DNA of 52,009 nt from CALARM01 sp964431735 (GTDB lineage: Bacteria > Vulcanimicrobiota > SpSt-956 > JAKJGF01). The notes under the pieces were generated by a model. It had not been told where the DNA came from, made no database searches, and saw only the letters and a program-made list of their open reading frames with translations. Each line of letters opens with the position of its first letter. Position 1 is the stretch's first letter. Shown in pieces: positions 7,293-15,938 of the stretch. Where the stretch lies: the NCBI GenBank assembly GCA_964431735.1, contig CAYSLJ010000027.1, positions 1-52,009 of the forward strand. The letters are read 5' to 3'. Made by a program: the position numbers and the translations under genes.

Positions 7293-9530
7293 ATGAAACA
7301 TAAACCATTTTATATTCAACTTGAAAATCTTTATATAGTTCCTGTATGTCATTACAGATTTGAATTCGCATGGTATGTAATGAAGGCCATAAAAGGACTC
7401 TCTCCTGATATTATTGCAGTTGAACTTCCTTCTACGCTTAAAGAATATATTGTTAAAGCAGTGGAGAGATTTCCTTACCTTTCTGTTATATTTTATCAGA
7501 ATAATAATGAAGATTATATATATTTTCCCGTTGAACCTTCTGACCCTCTGTGTGAAGCGGTAAGAAGCGGTATTGAAATGAATATACCCGTTCATTTTGT
7601 AGATTTAGATGTAGATGATTATCCTCTTGTCTTCGACCCCATGCCTGATTCCTATGCAATTTATAAAACAGGTCTTAAAACTTACTGGGAAACATGTAAA
7701 TCTGTATGGAAAGAGCTTGACCGTCCTGTATACGAAGCAGATGAGAAAAGAGAAATTCATATGACTTACTGTCTTCAGAAATTATTGAAGAGTGGCAATA
7801 AAGTAGTTTTTGTCTGCGGCATGGTTCATGTCCGGTCTATAATAGATAAAATAAAAACCCCTCAGATACAGCCTATAGGTAAGGTAATACGTAAAGATAT
7901 AAGGGTATTTAACCTGAGTTCCGACTCCATAAGAGAGGTTACGGGAGAAATGCCTTTTAATATTGCAGTTTATGAAGGTATGAGAGGAAAACATAAAGAA
8001 GAGGAACCTGTCCCGGTGGAAGATGACGATGAACATAAGATAATATCGATTTTTGATAAGAAAAAGCCTGTTGAAAAAGAGGAAGAGATTTCTGATATAT
8101 GTGAAGAAGTAACAGAGATAAATGAAGAAGAGAAAAATGAGGACAGATTATTCTTCGAAGTTCCTTTAGAGAAATATTCTGCTTTTATGAATAAACTCAT
8201 GAAACTTCTCGCTCCAAAACTGGGCAGCATAATGAATCCTGCCGCAGAAGGTTCTGATAAGCTCCTGTCAGACTTTACAGGACTGGAATTCATTGAACCG
8301 AAACCATATAAAATAAAACCCGGTAATATTCATAAATTTCTTACATCAGAAGACAGACGGAAAGATTTAATGAAATTTTATAAAGAATTTTCACTGAAAG
8401 ATAGTGAAGAATTTCTTCTGCCTGACAGACAGAAATTGATGATTGGGCTCATAAAAAAAGGAGCTGACTTTTACAGGGAAAATACAGGTGAAGAAATCAA
8501 ACCATGGCAGCTTGATATTTTTATGAAATTCGCAGGGAATTATGCCCTTGTTACAGGTTCTCTGCTTCCTGATTTCTTTCAGCTTATTACATGCGGCCGC
8601 AGTGTGGCAGATGATAATTATGCCTATGAAATATGGGATCTGGGGAGTTTCTATCCCTGGATCGATAGAACCGGGAAATTTGAGACTGTAGATATAAAGG
8701 CAGAGCAGGTATGGCTTCATGGTAAAAAAATTATGCTCAGAAGAAAATTTCCCCGTCTGAGGAAACTTCTCAGACCTGTTTATTTGAAAGACAGAAAAAA
8801 AGAGAGAAAACCAGGTGACTGGACAAAGGATTTCGACGGACTCTGTATCTGCTCCTATCCCCCTGAAGATATAATCATAGAAGACTACGGCCTTTATCTG
8901 AAGAAAAAGGGAAAACATATACTCAGTCAGGAACAGGCAAGGGTAATACCCTTTTCTTCCTCTTTGCTTGACGGTGTGGATATAAAAGAAACCATAAGAA
9001 ACTGGCATGACGGCAGGAGGCTATATGTAAAAGAAGCAAGGCAGATTGCCGGAGGAGTCGGGTCGGTAGTGGTTATTTTCGATGAAGACGAAGGGGATGC
9101 AGGATATCCCTGGAGAACTACCTGGCAGGGTGAACATGGACAGGAATCTGATATGGCTTTTTATGCTACTCTTCCATCTGATAAAATAGTAGGCCCCGGT
9201 ATAGCAAGATGTGAATACGGAGGATTTATGATGAGTTATCCTCCCATGAGGGTATGGGATGTGTGGAGTGACCCATTTTATGACAGTGCAAGAAGTAAAT
9301 CTGAAGTATTACTTATGGCGGCAATTGAATACAGTCTGGAACAGTATATAATTTATGTGGCGGCAAAAGCTCCCAGGACATGGTTTCAGTCTTTTGCAGG
9401 ACGACTCAATAAAAAGGTGAAATATCTACCCATAGGAAGTCTTTCACCTGTTACTCTGAAGAAGATAAGGGTTTTTCATGTGCTGAGTAAAAGGCAGGTC
9501 AGGGAATATGCAAAGGATTATGTGTGGTGA
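7293..9530 (+). CDS. TraB/ChaN-like (DUF5682-like) partner of the MoxR ATPase
   Basis: This is a large 745-aa soluble protein. The first 60 residues (YIVPVCHYRFEFAWYVMKAI, then PDIIAVELP) and the later FVCGMVHVRSI at about residue 172 match the layout of TraB/TIKI-type domains: an early His-containing strand, an E-L-P strand and a G-x-x-H motif. DUF5682 proteins, often encoded beside MoxR and vWA genes, share it. A strongly acidic linker follows at about 230-290, then a long helical and mixed C-terminal half without a recognised motif. Role unknown; a peptidase-like or conflict-system function is possible. The ATG directly follows heptamer repeats with no Shine-Dalgarno, yet the first strand begins within ten residues, so the start seems right. 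The prophage begins just after its stop. Confidence 0.6.
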   Translation: MKHKPFYIQLENLYIVPVCHYRFEFAWYVMKAIKGLSPDIIAVELPSTLKEYIVKAVERFPYLSVIFYQNNNEDYIYFPVEPSDPLCEAVRSGIEMNIPVHFVDLDVDDYPLVFDPMPDSYAIYKTGLKTYWETCKSVWKELDRPVYEADEKREIHMTYCLQKLLKSGNKVVFVCGMVHVRSIIDKIKTPQIQPIGKVIRKDIRVFNLSSDSIREVTGEMPFNIAVYEGMRGKHKEEEPVPVEDDDEHKIISIFDKKKPVEKEEEISDICEEVTEINEEEKNEDRLFFEVPLEKYSAFMNKLMKLLAPKLGSIMNPAAEGSDKLLSDFTGLEFIEPKPYKIKPGNIHKFLTSEDRRKDLMKFYKEFSLKDSEEFLLPDRQKLMIGLIKKGADFYRENTGEEIKPWQLDIFMKFAGNYALVTGSLLPDFFQLITCGRSVADDNYAYEIWDLGSFYPWIDRTGKFETVDIKAEQVWLHGKKIMLRRKFPRLRKLLRPVYLKDRKKERKPGDWTKDFDGLCICSYPPEDIIIEDYGLYLKKKGKHILSQEQARVIPFSSSLLDGVDIKETIRNWHDGRRLYVKEARQIAGGVGSVVVIFDEDEGDAGYPWRTTWQGEHGQESDMAFYATLPSDKIVGPGIARCEYGGFMMSYPPMRVWDVWSDPFYDSARSKSEVLLMAAIEYSLEQYIIYVAAKAPRTWFQSFAGRLNKKVKYLPIGSLSPVTLKKIRVFHVLSKRQVREYAKDYVW

Positions 9531-9567
9531 AATTTTTTGTATTATAATTCATCTATAATTCATCATT

Positions 9568-9680
9568 TAGTTTGTGATTTTTTTTGTTATAACTTTGACG
9601 ATAGTTTGGAAATTTTTTTGTTATAACTTTGACGATAGTTTGGAAATTTTTTTGTGATAGTTTGAGAATCTTTTTCTATA
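9568..9680. promoter_or_regulatory. Putative transposase-binding repeats at the prophage right end
   Basis: A 34-bp unit containing TTATAACTTTGACGATAG occurs twice in exact tandem (9586-9619 and 9620-9653). The tail motif TAGTTTGNRAATTTTTT appears four times: near 9568, within each 34-bp unit, and near 9658. Mu right ends carry several direct MuA-binding sites close to the end, so these are good candidates for the R sites. The inverted counterpart should lie at the left end outside the window. Confidence 0.5.
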
Positions 9681-9787
9681 TTTTCCGAATGGTATGCTTC
9701 AAATTGTATTAAAATAAAAAAGAACGTCTTCCTCAGACCATTCCTTGTTTTTCACGATTTCTATGTCAAATATTCTTGAAAATCCCT

Positions 9788-9831
9788 GAATGCCATTTGA
9801 ATGCCATTTGAATGCCATTTGAATGCCATTT
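9788..9831. repeat. Four tandem 11-bp repeats (right-end copy 1)
   Basis: GAATGCCATTT is repeated four times with no mismatch. In the rotated phase TTTGAATGCCA it belongs to the same 11-bp family as the arrays at 30008-30051 and 47775-47818. An identical copy lies at 10208-10251 in the second unit of the 420-bp duplication. Confidence 0.85.
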
Positions 9832-9854
9832 GAATTACTCTTAAGTATAATATC

Positions 9855-10041
9855 CTAAAGTATACTCTTAACGCTATTCTTCTCCAACGGCAACCTTTTT
9901 ATATCAGTCACTTTTATAGCATCTTTAATTTTATTCTCAAATTTCTTTATTTCCTGAACATCTGCAGGTTTATGCAAGTATTCTTTTCGTTCAGATACAG
10001 GTTGCCCTGTTTCTATATCAACAGATTCCGGCACATTTAAC
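9855..10041 (-). pseudogene. Duplicated 3' fragment of the signal-peptidase-like gene
   Basis: This is the exact copy of 10275-10461 and encodes the last 61 or so residues of the neighbouring signal-peptidase-like protein, ending in LPLEKNSVKSIL. It has no start codon or promoter of its own because the duplication joint cuts into the gene. Not expected to be expressed as a protein. Confidence 0.8.
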
Positions 10042-10207
10042 TATAACTTTGACGATAGTTTGGAAATTTTTTTGTGATAGTTTGAGAATCTTTTTCTATA
10101 TTTTCCGAATGGTATGCTTCAAATTGTATTAAAATAAAAAAGAACGTCTTCCTCAGACCATTCCTTGTTTTTCACGATTTCTATGTCAAATATTCTTGAA
10201 AATCCCT

Positions 10208-10251
10208 GAATGCCATTTGAATGCCATTTGAATGCCATTTGAATGCCATTT
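10208..10251. repeat. Four tandem 11-bp repeats (right-end copy 2)
   Basis: Second identical copy of the GAATGCCATTT array, lying 24 bp beyond the stop codon of the intact signal-peptidase-like gene in its transcription direction. The rest of the non-coding space 9531-10274 holds the other repeat elements and no intact gene. Confidence 0.85.
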
Positions 10252-10274
10252 GAATTACTCTTAAGTATAATATC

Positions 10275-11240
10275 CTAAAGTATACTCTTAACGCTATTCT
10301 TCTCCAACGGCAACCTTTTTATATCAGTCACTTTTATAGCATCTTTAATTTTATTCTCAAATTTCTTTATTTCCTGAACATCTGCAGGTTTATGCAAGTA
10401 TTCTTTTCGTTCAGATACAGGTTGCCCTGTTTCTATATCAACAGATTCCGGCACATTTAACACAACCACGGGAAATGATCCTATCCGCTCAAATCTTTCC
10501 CTTACTTCCTTGTTGTCTATTTTAATCATGGTAGGTTTCCAGAATTCTACCTCACTTTCCGCTTCTTTTATGCGTAAAGAATCGCTTTTGTTTTTATACG
10601 CAATGTATTCGGGACTATTAAGCACGTTCACTTTTAATTGTGCCAGTTCCTGTTTTGTCACAGGTGACGCAGGTTCGTAAATCGATATTATACCTTCATC
10701 TGAAAATTCGTTTTCCTTTATTTTCTTTAAATTCTCCACATAATCAGCTGCAGCTTCGGCAAAATCCATAAAAGTCTGGCTTTTTTTATATTTTTTAGCC
10801 TCTTTAGAATTTTCCAATTCTTTCACTTTATTTATTAACTCTTCCTGGATTCCCGCTAATTCTTCAGCCTCTTTTCTTTGTAATTCTTTAACAAATTCTC
10901 TACTTTCTCTGGAATATTGATTATAAATTACAAGCTTCTCAACCCTTGCTGGCCTCGTAGCATTTACAACCTTCCCAAATACTTCTTCGAATATTAAAGG
11001 TTCATCTGGCCCGGGGTTATTATCTCCTTTTGTAATGATTTCATTTCCTGGAATATCTACGGAAATAACTCTATGGACTACATTCTTGACTATATCTCCT
11101 ATATAACCAAATGTAACAACATCTCCCACTTGAATTTCTTCGATAGAGCTATATCTTTCCACAATAAGCCGGTCTTCATCCTCGAAAGTTGGCAGCATAG
11201 AGCAGCCCCTGTAAACAAATAAAAATAATTCTCCGGTCAT
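10275..11240 (-). CDS. S26 signal-peptidase-like (SipW/Sec11 type) protein with long C-terminal extension
   Basis: This 321-aa protein begins with a compact S26 core: RGCSMLPTF carries the Ser nucleophile, followed by GDVVTF, VVHRVISV and TKGDNN. The His in VHRV takes the place of the bacterial Lys, as in archaeal and ER-type (SipW) signal peptidases. No membrane anchor is visible, so it probably acts in the cytoplasm. Residues from about 105 onward form a charged, largely helical extension that I cannot assign. The ATG overlaps the stop of the upstream kinase-like gene (TAATG), indicating translational coupling. S26-like proteins without anchors occur beside HPr-kinase-like proteins in some peptide-modification clusters. 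Its 3' end is duplicated downstream. Confidence 0.75.
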   Translation of the reverse strand: MTGELFLFVYRGCSMLPTFEDEDRLIVERYSSIEEIQVGDVVTFGYIGDIVKNVVHRVISVDIPGNEIITKGDNNPGPDEPLIFEEVFGKVVNATRPARVEKLVIYNQYSRESREFVKELQRKEAEELAGIQEELINKVKELENSKEAKKYKKSQTFMDFAEAAADYVENLKKIKENEFSDEGIISIYEPASPVTKQELAQLKVNVLNSPEYIAYKNKSDSLRIKEAESEVEFWKPTMIKIDNKEVRERFERIGSFPVVVLNVPESVDIETGQPVSERKEYLHKPADVQEIKKFENKIKDAIKVTDIKRLPLEKNSVKSIL

Positions 11241-12073
11241 TATATCACCTCTTTTATTAATCCTACAAAATCCTCATCCGGGGATATTTTCAATAAATAA
11301 TAAGAAATTTTCCGATTTAATTTCCAGCTATTCTCAAAGATATTAGAAAATAAAGTTCTCTTATCCGATACGTTGAGATTTTTTATGTCGCAATATAATA
11401 ATTCTTTATGCATTTCAAGAAATTTCATAACAAAATCGCCCTGCTTCACTTGTTCCAGGGAAGCAATTTTGGATTTTTCAATAAAAAATACCGCATTAAG
11501 AGGCACTCTGTAATTTACATCCCACTTTCTTTGCTTTTCATTCTGTTTATGAGTAAAATGCGACCAGGTCGGCCAGGGAGAAACGAGATATTCCCGTTCT
11601 CCTGGGAATACAACATTCCAATCATCCGATATCTTATTAAATTCTTCCGGAAATCTTTTATAGGCAGTGGATTTGCCCGCGCCGTTAGGCCCGCATAATA
11701 AAATGCCTTTTTCGTCTTTTGATAATAACGCAGAATGGGCTATCAATCCACCTTTTTCTATTATTTGATACCAGATGGGAAAAAACATAATTTTGGCTTT
11801 AAAATAGTCTAAATTTCCATTAATTTCACAGACAATATCTTTTAAAACCGGATGAAAGGCACATTTTACATTATTATTATCATATATCTTCCATTTCATA
11901 TTATTTACCGGATAATGAAATAAAAATTCTTCCAGTCCGCTTTTTAAAACGATAAAATTATTGGCTTCTTCGTTCTCTTCCCGAAGCATCATTATATCTT
12001 TAAGAGAATTGACGAAATCTCTTGTTTTCGAAGTTCCTATAAATTTATACTTTAAATCAAAAAGATTAAGCAT
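11240..12073 (-). CDS. HPr-kinase-like protein of the ScmC type
   Basis: This 277-aa protein has a P-loop in LLCGPNGAGKSTAYKRFP at about residue 130, then KISDDWNVVF, PWPTWSHFT, WDVNYRVPL and AVFFIEKS. This order matches the SynChlorMet cassette ScmC/HPrK-like family found in ribosomal-peptide and PqqD-associated clusters. The N-terminal 100 residues are of the type seen before such kinase domains. Family members are thought to phosphorylate or otherwise act on a peptide or protein substrate using a nucleotide; the substrate here is unknown. The gene overlaps the tail-fibre stop and the signal-peptidase start by TAATG at both ends, so all three proteins are probably made together. No PqqD or radical-SAM gene lies nearby. 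Confidence 0.75.
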   Translation of the reverse strand: MLNLFDLKYKFIGTSKTRDFVNSLKDIMMLREENEEANNFIVLKSGLEEFLFHYPVNNMKWKIYDNNNVKCAFHPVLKDIVCEINGNLDYFKAKIMFFPIWYQIIEKGGLIAHSALLSKDEKGILLCGPNGAGKSTAYKRFPEEFNKISDDWNVVFPGEREYLVSPWPTWSHFTHKQNEKQRKWDVNYRVPLNAVFFIEKSKIASLEQVKQGDFVMKFLEMHKELLYCDIKNLNVSDKRTLFSNIFENSWKLNRKISYYLLKISPDEDFVGLIKEVI

Positions 12074-14437
12074 TACGTGGCTCCAAAATGATTTATCGGA
12101 ACATTTAAAAAGTGCGGCGTGATTCCCTGGTATAGGATATTGGCCATCTTTTTCACATAAGTATTGGTCACGGTAGAAGAATGCTCTGTAATAATCCTCC
12201 AGGTATCGCCCAGATCGTCACTTACTCCGATATGCCTCTGCGTTGCGGTTCCCGACGTTTTTTTAGGAGACAGGCTCACGAGAACCTTATTTAATGTATC
12301 TTTAACCCTTTTAAACTCTACCGCTTCGAGGTTTGTAAGGAAAGTTGTCTTTAACGTCCAGTTTGTTCCGCTATTTATGGTTTTCCAGATGTTCGCTCCT
12401 CCGTCACCAGCCAGGATTATCCCATTGCCCAGATCGATTATATCTCTGATTTTCGTAGTTCCCAGAGTGGCGAGATACACCCAGGTATCCCCGTAATTAA
12501 TAGATTTATATATCTTGCCTTCGTCGGTTCCAGTCAGTACTGTTCCGCTACCCAGATTTAAAAAAGATCTGACGTTTGACGCAGAGCCTAATTTCCCTTT
12601 ATCTGTCCAGTTTTCCCCGTAATCTATTGATTTATATACTTTACCGCCACTCCTGGTTCCAGCCAAAATTATCCCATTCCCCAGATAGCAAAGCCTGCAA
12701 ACCCTGTTCTCCGTTCCCAGAGTAGCCTTAAGTGTCCAGGTAAACCCGTAATTCGTTGTTTTATATATCTTTGCGCCACCGGTTGCGCCTTCACCTGTAG
12801 CAGCAATCCAAACGCCCTCGCCAAGGTCTACAAAATCCCTTACCGTGCAGGATGCCTGCAGGACTCCCTGATCTACCCATTCGGAATTCTCATCTGGCTT
12901 ATAGAATACTTTCCCCGTGTCTCTTGTTCCGAGAAGAGCAGCGCCTGACCCCAGATCCAGTATAGTGTAAATATATTCTCCCGATGAAAGTATTTTTCTC
13001 CTTTCTTCTATTATATATGATAAATCACCGACATTTATAATTCCAGCTAGACCGGCACCGCTCCCGAACTGGCTTTGATACGTACCAGAAGAGTCGAATT
13101 TTTGAACCCTGCTATTACTTGCATCTACTATAAACAGATTATCCGCTCCATCTCTTTTAATCCCATAAGGCGAGGCAAATTGGCCGTTACCCACCCCGGA
13201 GCTTCCAAACTGGCTTTGATAGGCATGAGAAGAATTAAATTTTTGAATTCTATTGTTTCCAGTGTCTACTATGTAAATATTCCCGGCGCTATCAAATACG
13301 ATATCACTCGGAGATGAGAATTTCCCGTCAGTAGTCCCGTAGCTTCCGAATTTTGACTGATAGACCCCGGCAGAATTAAACTTTTGAACCCTGTTGTTCC
13401 CGGTATCTGCCACATAGATATTCCCGGAGGAATCTACAACTATACCGCGCGGAGATGAGAATTTCCCGTCAGTAGTCCCGTAGCTTCCGAATTTAGACTG
13501 ATAGACCCCGTCACTATCAAACTTTTGAACCCTGTTGTTCCCGGTATCTGCCACATAGATATTCCCGGAGGAANNNNNNNNNNNNNNNNNNNNNNNNNNN
13601 NNNNNNNNNNNNNNNNNNNNNNNNNNNNNNNNNNNNNNNNNNNNNNNNNNNNNNNNNNNNNNNNNNNNNNNNNTCTACAACTATACCGCTCAGAGATGAA
13701 AACTGACCATCGCCACTTCCGTAAGTTCCGAATTTAGACCGATAAACTCCGTCACTATTAAATTTTTGAACCCTGTTGTTCCCGGTATCCGCCACATAGA
13801 TATTCCCGGAGGAATCCAGGGTTATATTCCTCGGAGTGTAAAAATGCCCATTCTCCGAATAGCTTGAACCATTCGTTTCAATAGTTCCATCATTATCAAA
13901 TAAAGTAGAGTAATAAACGTTAACTCTTCCTCCGTTTTTTGGCGCAACCTCCGGCCCTGCAACTCCGTTTGAACTTATATATCCTGCGGCACCTATATTT
14001 AACGTCTTACAGTAAATAATAATACTTCCCCCGTCCCCTAAAACCCCGTAAGCTCCTATAGTGAATTCCTTTAAAGTGCCGAAATGATGATCACTCGCGC
14101 CATATGTCATACCATCTACCTTATTATCAATTCCGTAATAACCCTCTACTTTATAAGTATTTTCCGCCATTACTATACCTTTCCCGGACATGCTTACAAC
14201 GCCATTTACCGTAACTGTCCCATTTGCAACAATCATCCATCCGGCGCATCTGTTACTGAGTGAATAAATACAACCTGCGTCAACGGTAAGGTTTTTGCAT
14301 TTCGTCACAACCATAGGGCCGTCCAGAACAGAAGTGACTTCAGTATTCTGGGTAATATGAATATCCTGAAGATCTTCCGGATGAGGGATATTTCTTTCGT
14401 TATTCAAATAATCAAATTTCAATGGTGTTTTGACCAT
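12073..14437 (-). CDS. Tail fibre / receptor-binding protein with NHL and BNR beta-propellers (interrupted by gap)
   Basis: The gene starts at 14437 and ends at 12073, with 100 Ns inside; the two parts are in different frames only because the gap length is a placeholder. The N-terminal 200 residues look beta-rich (GDGGSIIIYCKTLNIGAAGY). At least five NHL-type blades follow, each about 47 aa with the core GNIYVADTGNNRVQKF. The C-terminal part has four Asp-box/BNR-like repeats (IYKTTNYGFTWTL, VYKSIDYGENWTD and similar), as in sialidase-like propellers. Position at the end of the tail operon and the propellers suggest host-surface binding. The blades are very similar in DNA, so copy number may vary and is unresolved. 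Confidence 0.75.
13574..13673. other. Assembly gap of 100 Ns inside the NHL repeats
   Basis: Exactly 100 Ns, the usual scaffold placeholder, lie between two near-identical 141-bp NHL repeat units. The repeated DNA explains the broken assembly. The true number of blades is unknown. Confidence 0.99.
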
Positions 14438-14481
14438 CGTGTATTCCTCCTGTGGAACTATAAAACTATATAAATATTAAA

Positions 14482-14832
14482 CTATGGAGTATAAAGAGCT
14501 ACAACTTTATCCAATGCCGTGCCATAAACATAAATCAGATTCGCATTAGATATAGGCACGGTTATCGAGTTTCCTGCCTCCAGAGCGAAGCTGTCTGCCG
14601 ATACTGCCGCAGGGCCGACGTAAACAGTGCCGGAATTATTTTTATTTGCCTGAATAATCACGGCTACGCATGGCGTAGAAACATCTGTTATTTGCTCCGG
14701 TGTATCATCTACCTGTATCTGCTTTTTGATTTGAGGAAAAGAAGCAGGCGCGTAAGGTAAAGTTTTTAACGCTTCTCTCTCATCATCCAATGCAATATTT
14801 AAAATTTGAACCTGCGATGGCTTAAAACTCAT
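14482..14832 (-). CDS. Small beta-rich virion-associated protein, unknown
   Basis: This 116-aa protein is preceded by a strong AAGGAGGAATT site. The first half is polar with several prolines; the second half (VAVIIQANKNNSGTVYVGPA, then GNSITVPISNANLIYVYG) has the alternating pattern of a jelly-roll or beta-sandwich seen in small phage tail accessory proteins. It lies between the propeller protein genes and the fibre gene, so it is probably a tail or fibre accessory protein. No family is named with confidence. Confidence 0.6.
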   Translation of the reverse strand: MSFKPSQVQILNIALDDEREALKTLPYAPASFPQIKKQIQVDDTPEQITDVSTPCVAVIIQANKNNSGTVYVGPAAVSADSFALEAGNSITVPISNANLIYVYGTALDKVVALYTP

Positions 14833-14845
14833 AATTAATTCCTCC

Positions 14846-14956
14846 TTAAATCACTATGGCATCCTCTGCGGTGCCTTCGACTTCGAATTCACTTTCAAAA
14901 GTTCCATTTATGGTATAAATTTTTATTTTTATTATTGTTGAACCTGAAAAGCTCAT
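14846..14956 (-). CDS. 36-aa peptide gene in the tail operon
   Basis: A 36-codon frame starts with ATG at 14956, four bases after the stop of the upstream gene and just behind a GAGGGGGGATAA ribosome site. It ends 13 bases before the next start. The peptide begins MSFSGSTIIKIKIYTINGTF and is acidic near its end (FEVEGTAEDAIVI). Tight packing supports expression. It could be a small tail component; being in the same operon as an ScmC-like kinase and a peptidase, it might also be a peptide substrate, which is only a suggestion. Confidence 0.55.
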   Translation of the reverse strand: MSFSGSTIIKIKIYTINGTFESEFEVEGTAEDAIVI

Positions 14957-14960
14957 TACT

Positions 14961-15938
14961 TTATCCCCCCTCACTACTTTCAGTCACAATATATATCTTC
15001 CCGTTCTTCACCGCCACTGCCTGTATCCCACTCTCAGAAATACTTCCGACAAAAGTTCCCGATACAGTGTATATATCTACCTTAGAAGAATTTGAAAGGT
15101 AAATATTCGTTCCGTCTGAAGTAATTTTTTCAAAAATATCAGATACAGAAATCTCTCTGACAAAATTCAAATTAAAGTCATAAACAGCTATTTTATCTGC
15201 TTCAATATTATGACCAAGCAGATATAAATAAACTCCGTCTCCGCACAAATCTACGATTTCACTAAAAGAAACACCGGTTAACTCTGTTTCTTCAACCTCG
15301 CCAGTAGAGATATTTATTCTTGCAATTCCAATCGGATCTCCGTAGACACTGTAAGCAGTATATAAATGTGTTGATGCGGCGTTAATAGCCAATCCGGGAG
15401 CGTCGTAATATCTGCTCTGAGATACAATCTCAATAAAATCGCTACCATCTGGTTTTACCTTATAAAGCCTATAAGCGTAACAGGAGCTGAAATACAAATA
15501 CGTTCCGTCTGTACAGAGATTATACATTGCGTTTATCTCAGGTGAAATGTCCGTTCCCGGCGTACCATCAAGGGAATAGACTTTAATCAGTCCGTCACCA
15601 TCATTCGGGCAGGCGAGATAAATAGTTCCTTCGCTGATGGTTTTTGTCCTGAATCTATGTTCTTTTTCATCGGGTATTTCTATGTTGCTCTTGCTCAGGA
15701 TTCTCAATAACCCTTCCTCGCCATAAGGAACTCCAATAAACACACTGTCATCTTTCTTATACTTCTCATTGGTATCTACGGGTTTTAGAGAAGGCATTTC
15801 TATTGTTTTATCACCCATGACAATAGCATCATAAATATCATTAGATCTTTCTCTTGCTATTTTACCGGTTTGCAGGTTATTTGTGCTTTTCTCTGCAGCA
15901 ATCTTATTCATTACCTTCAGGGTATCATGAATAGACAT
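14961..15938 (-). CDS. Beta-propeller tail protein
   Basis: A 325-aa protein with a helical N-terminus (about 1-40, MSIHDTLKVMNKIAAEKS) is followed by repeated four-strand modules with the pattern DGTYLYFSS, GVYLYLLG, DGTNIYLSNS and NGKIYIVT, typical of a seven- or six-bladed propeller. It starts at a TAATG overlap with the upstream gene. Its place in the distal tail cluster suggests a baseplate-attached or fibre protein. It is a second propeller besides the fibre. Exact family not recognised. Confidence 0.6.
   Translation of the reverse strand: MSIHDTLKVMNKIAAEKSTNNLQTGKIARERSNDIYDAIVMGDKTIEMPSLKPVDTNEKYKKDDSVFIGVPYGEEGLLRILSKSNIEIPDEKEHRFRTKTISEGTIYLACPNDGDGLIKVYSLDGTPGTDISPEINAMYNLCTDGTYLYFSSCYAYRLYKVKPDGSDFIEIVSQSRYYDAPGLAINAASTHLYTAYSVYGDPIGIARINISTGEVEETELTGVSFSEIVDLCGDGVYLYLLGHNIEADKIAVYDFNLNFVREISVSDIFEKITSDGTNIYLSNSSKVDIYTVSGTFVGSISESGIQAVAVKNGKIYIVTESSEGG

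Larger units (their letters stand above)
9622..10461. repeat. Perfect 420-bp tandem duplication
   Basis: Positions 9622-10041 and 10042-10461 are identical base for base by line comparison and directly abut. Each copy holds the last 187 bp of the signal-peptidase gene in reverse orientation, its downstream region, an array of four 11-bp repeats and one transposase-site-like sequence. Full identity means a very recent event or an assembly artefact near the prophage end. Confidence 0.9.

Noticed and set aside
8391..9008. Open frame of 205 codons on the - strand
   Set aside because: It is the antisense shadow of the TraB/DUF5682-like gene, which has better codon pattern, a clear start region and family motifs.
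13328..13850. CRISPR or diversity-generating retroelement in the fibre region
   Set aside because: The repeats are in-frame NHL blades of 141 bp. No reverse transcriptase or template repeat was seen in the window.
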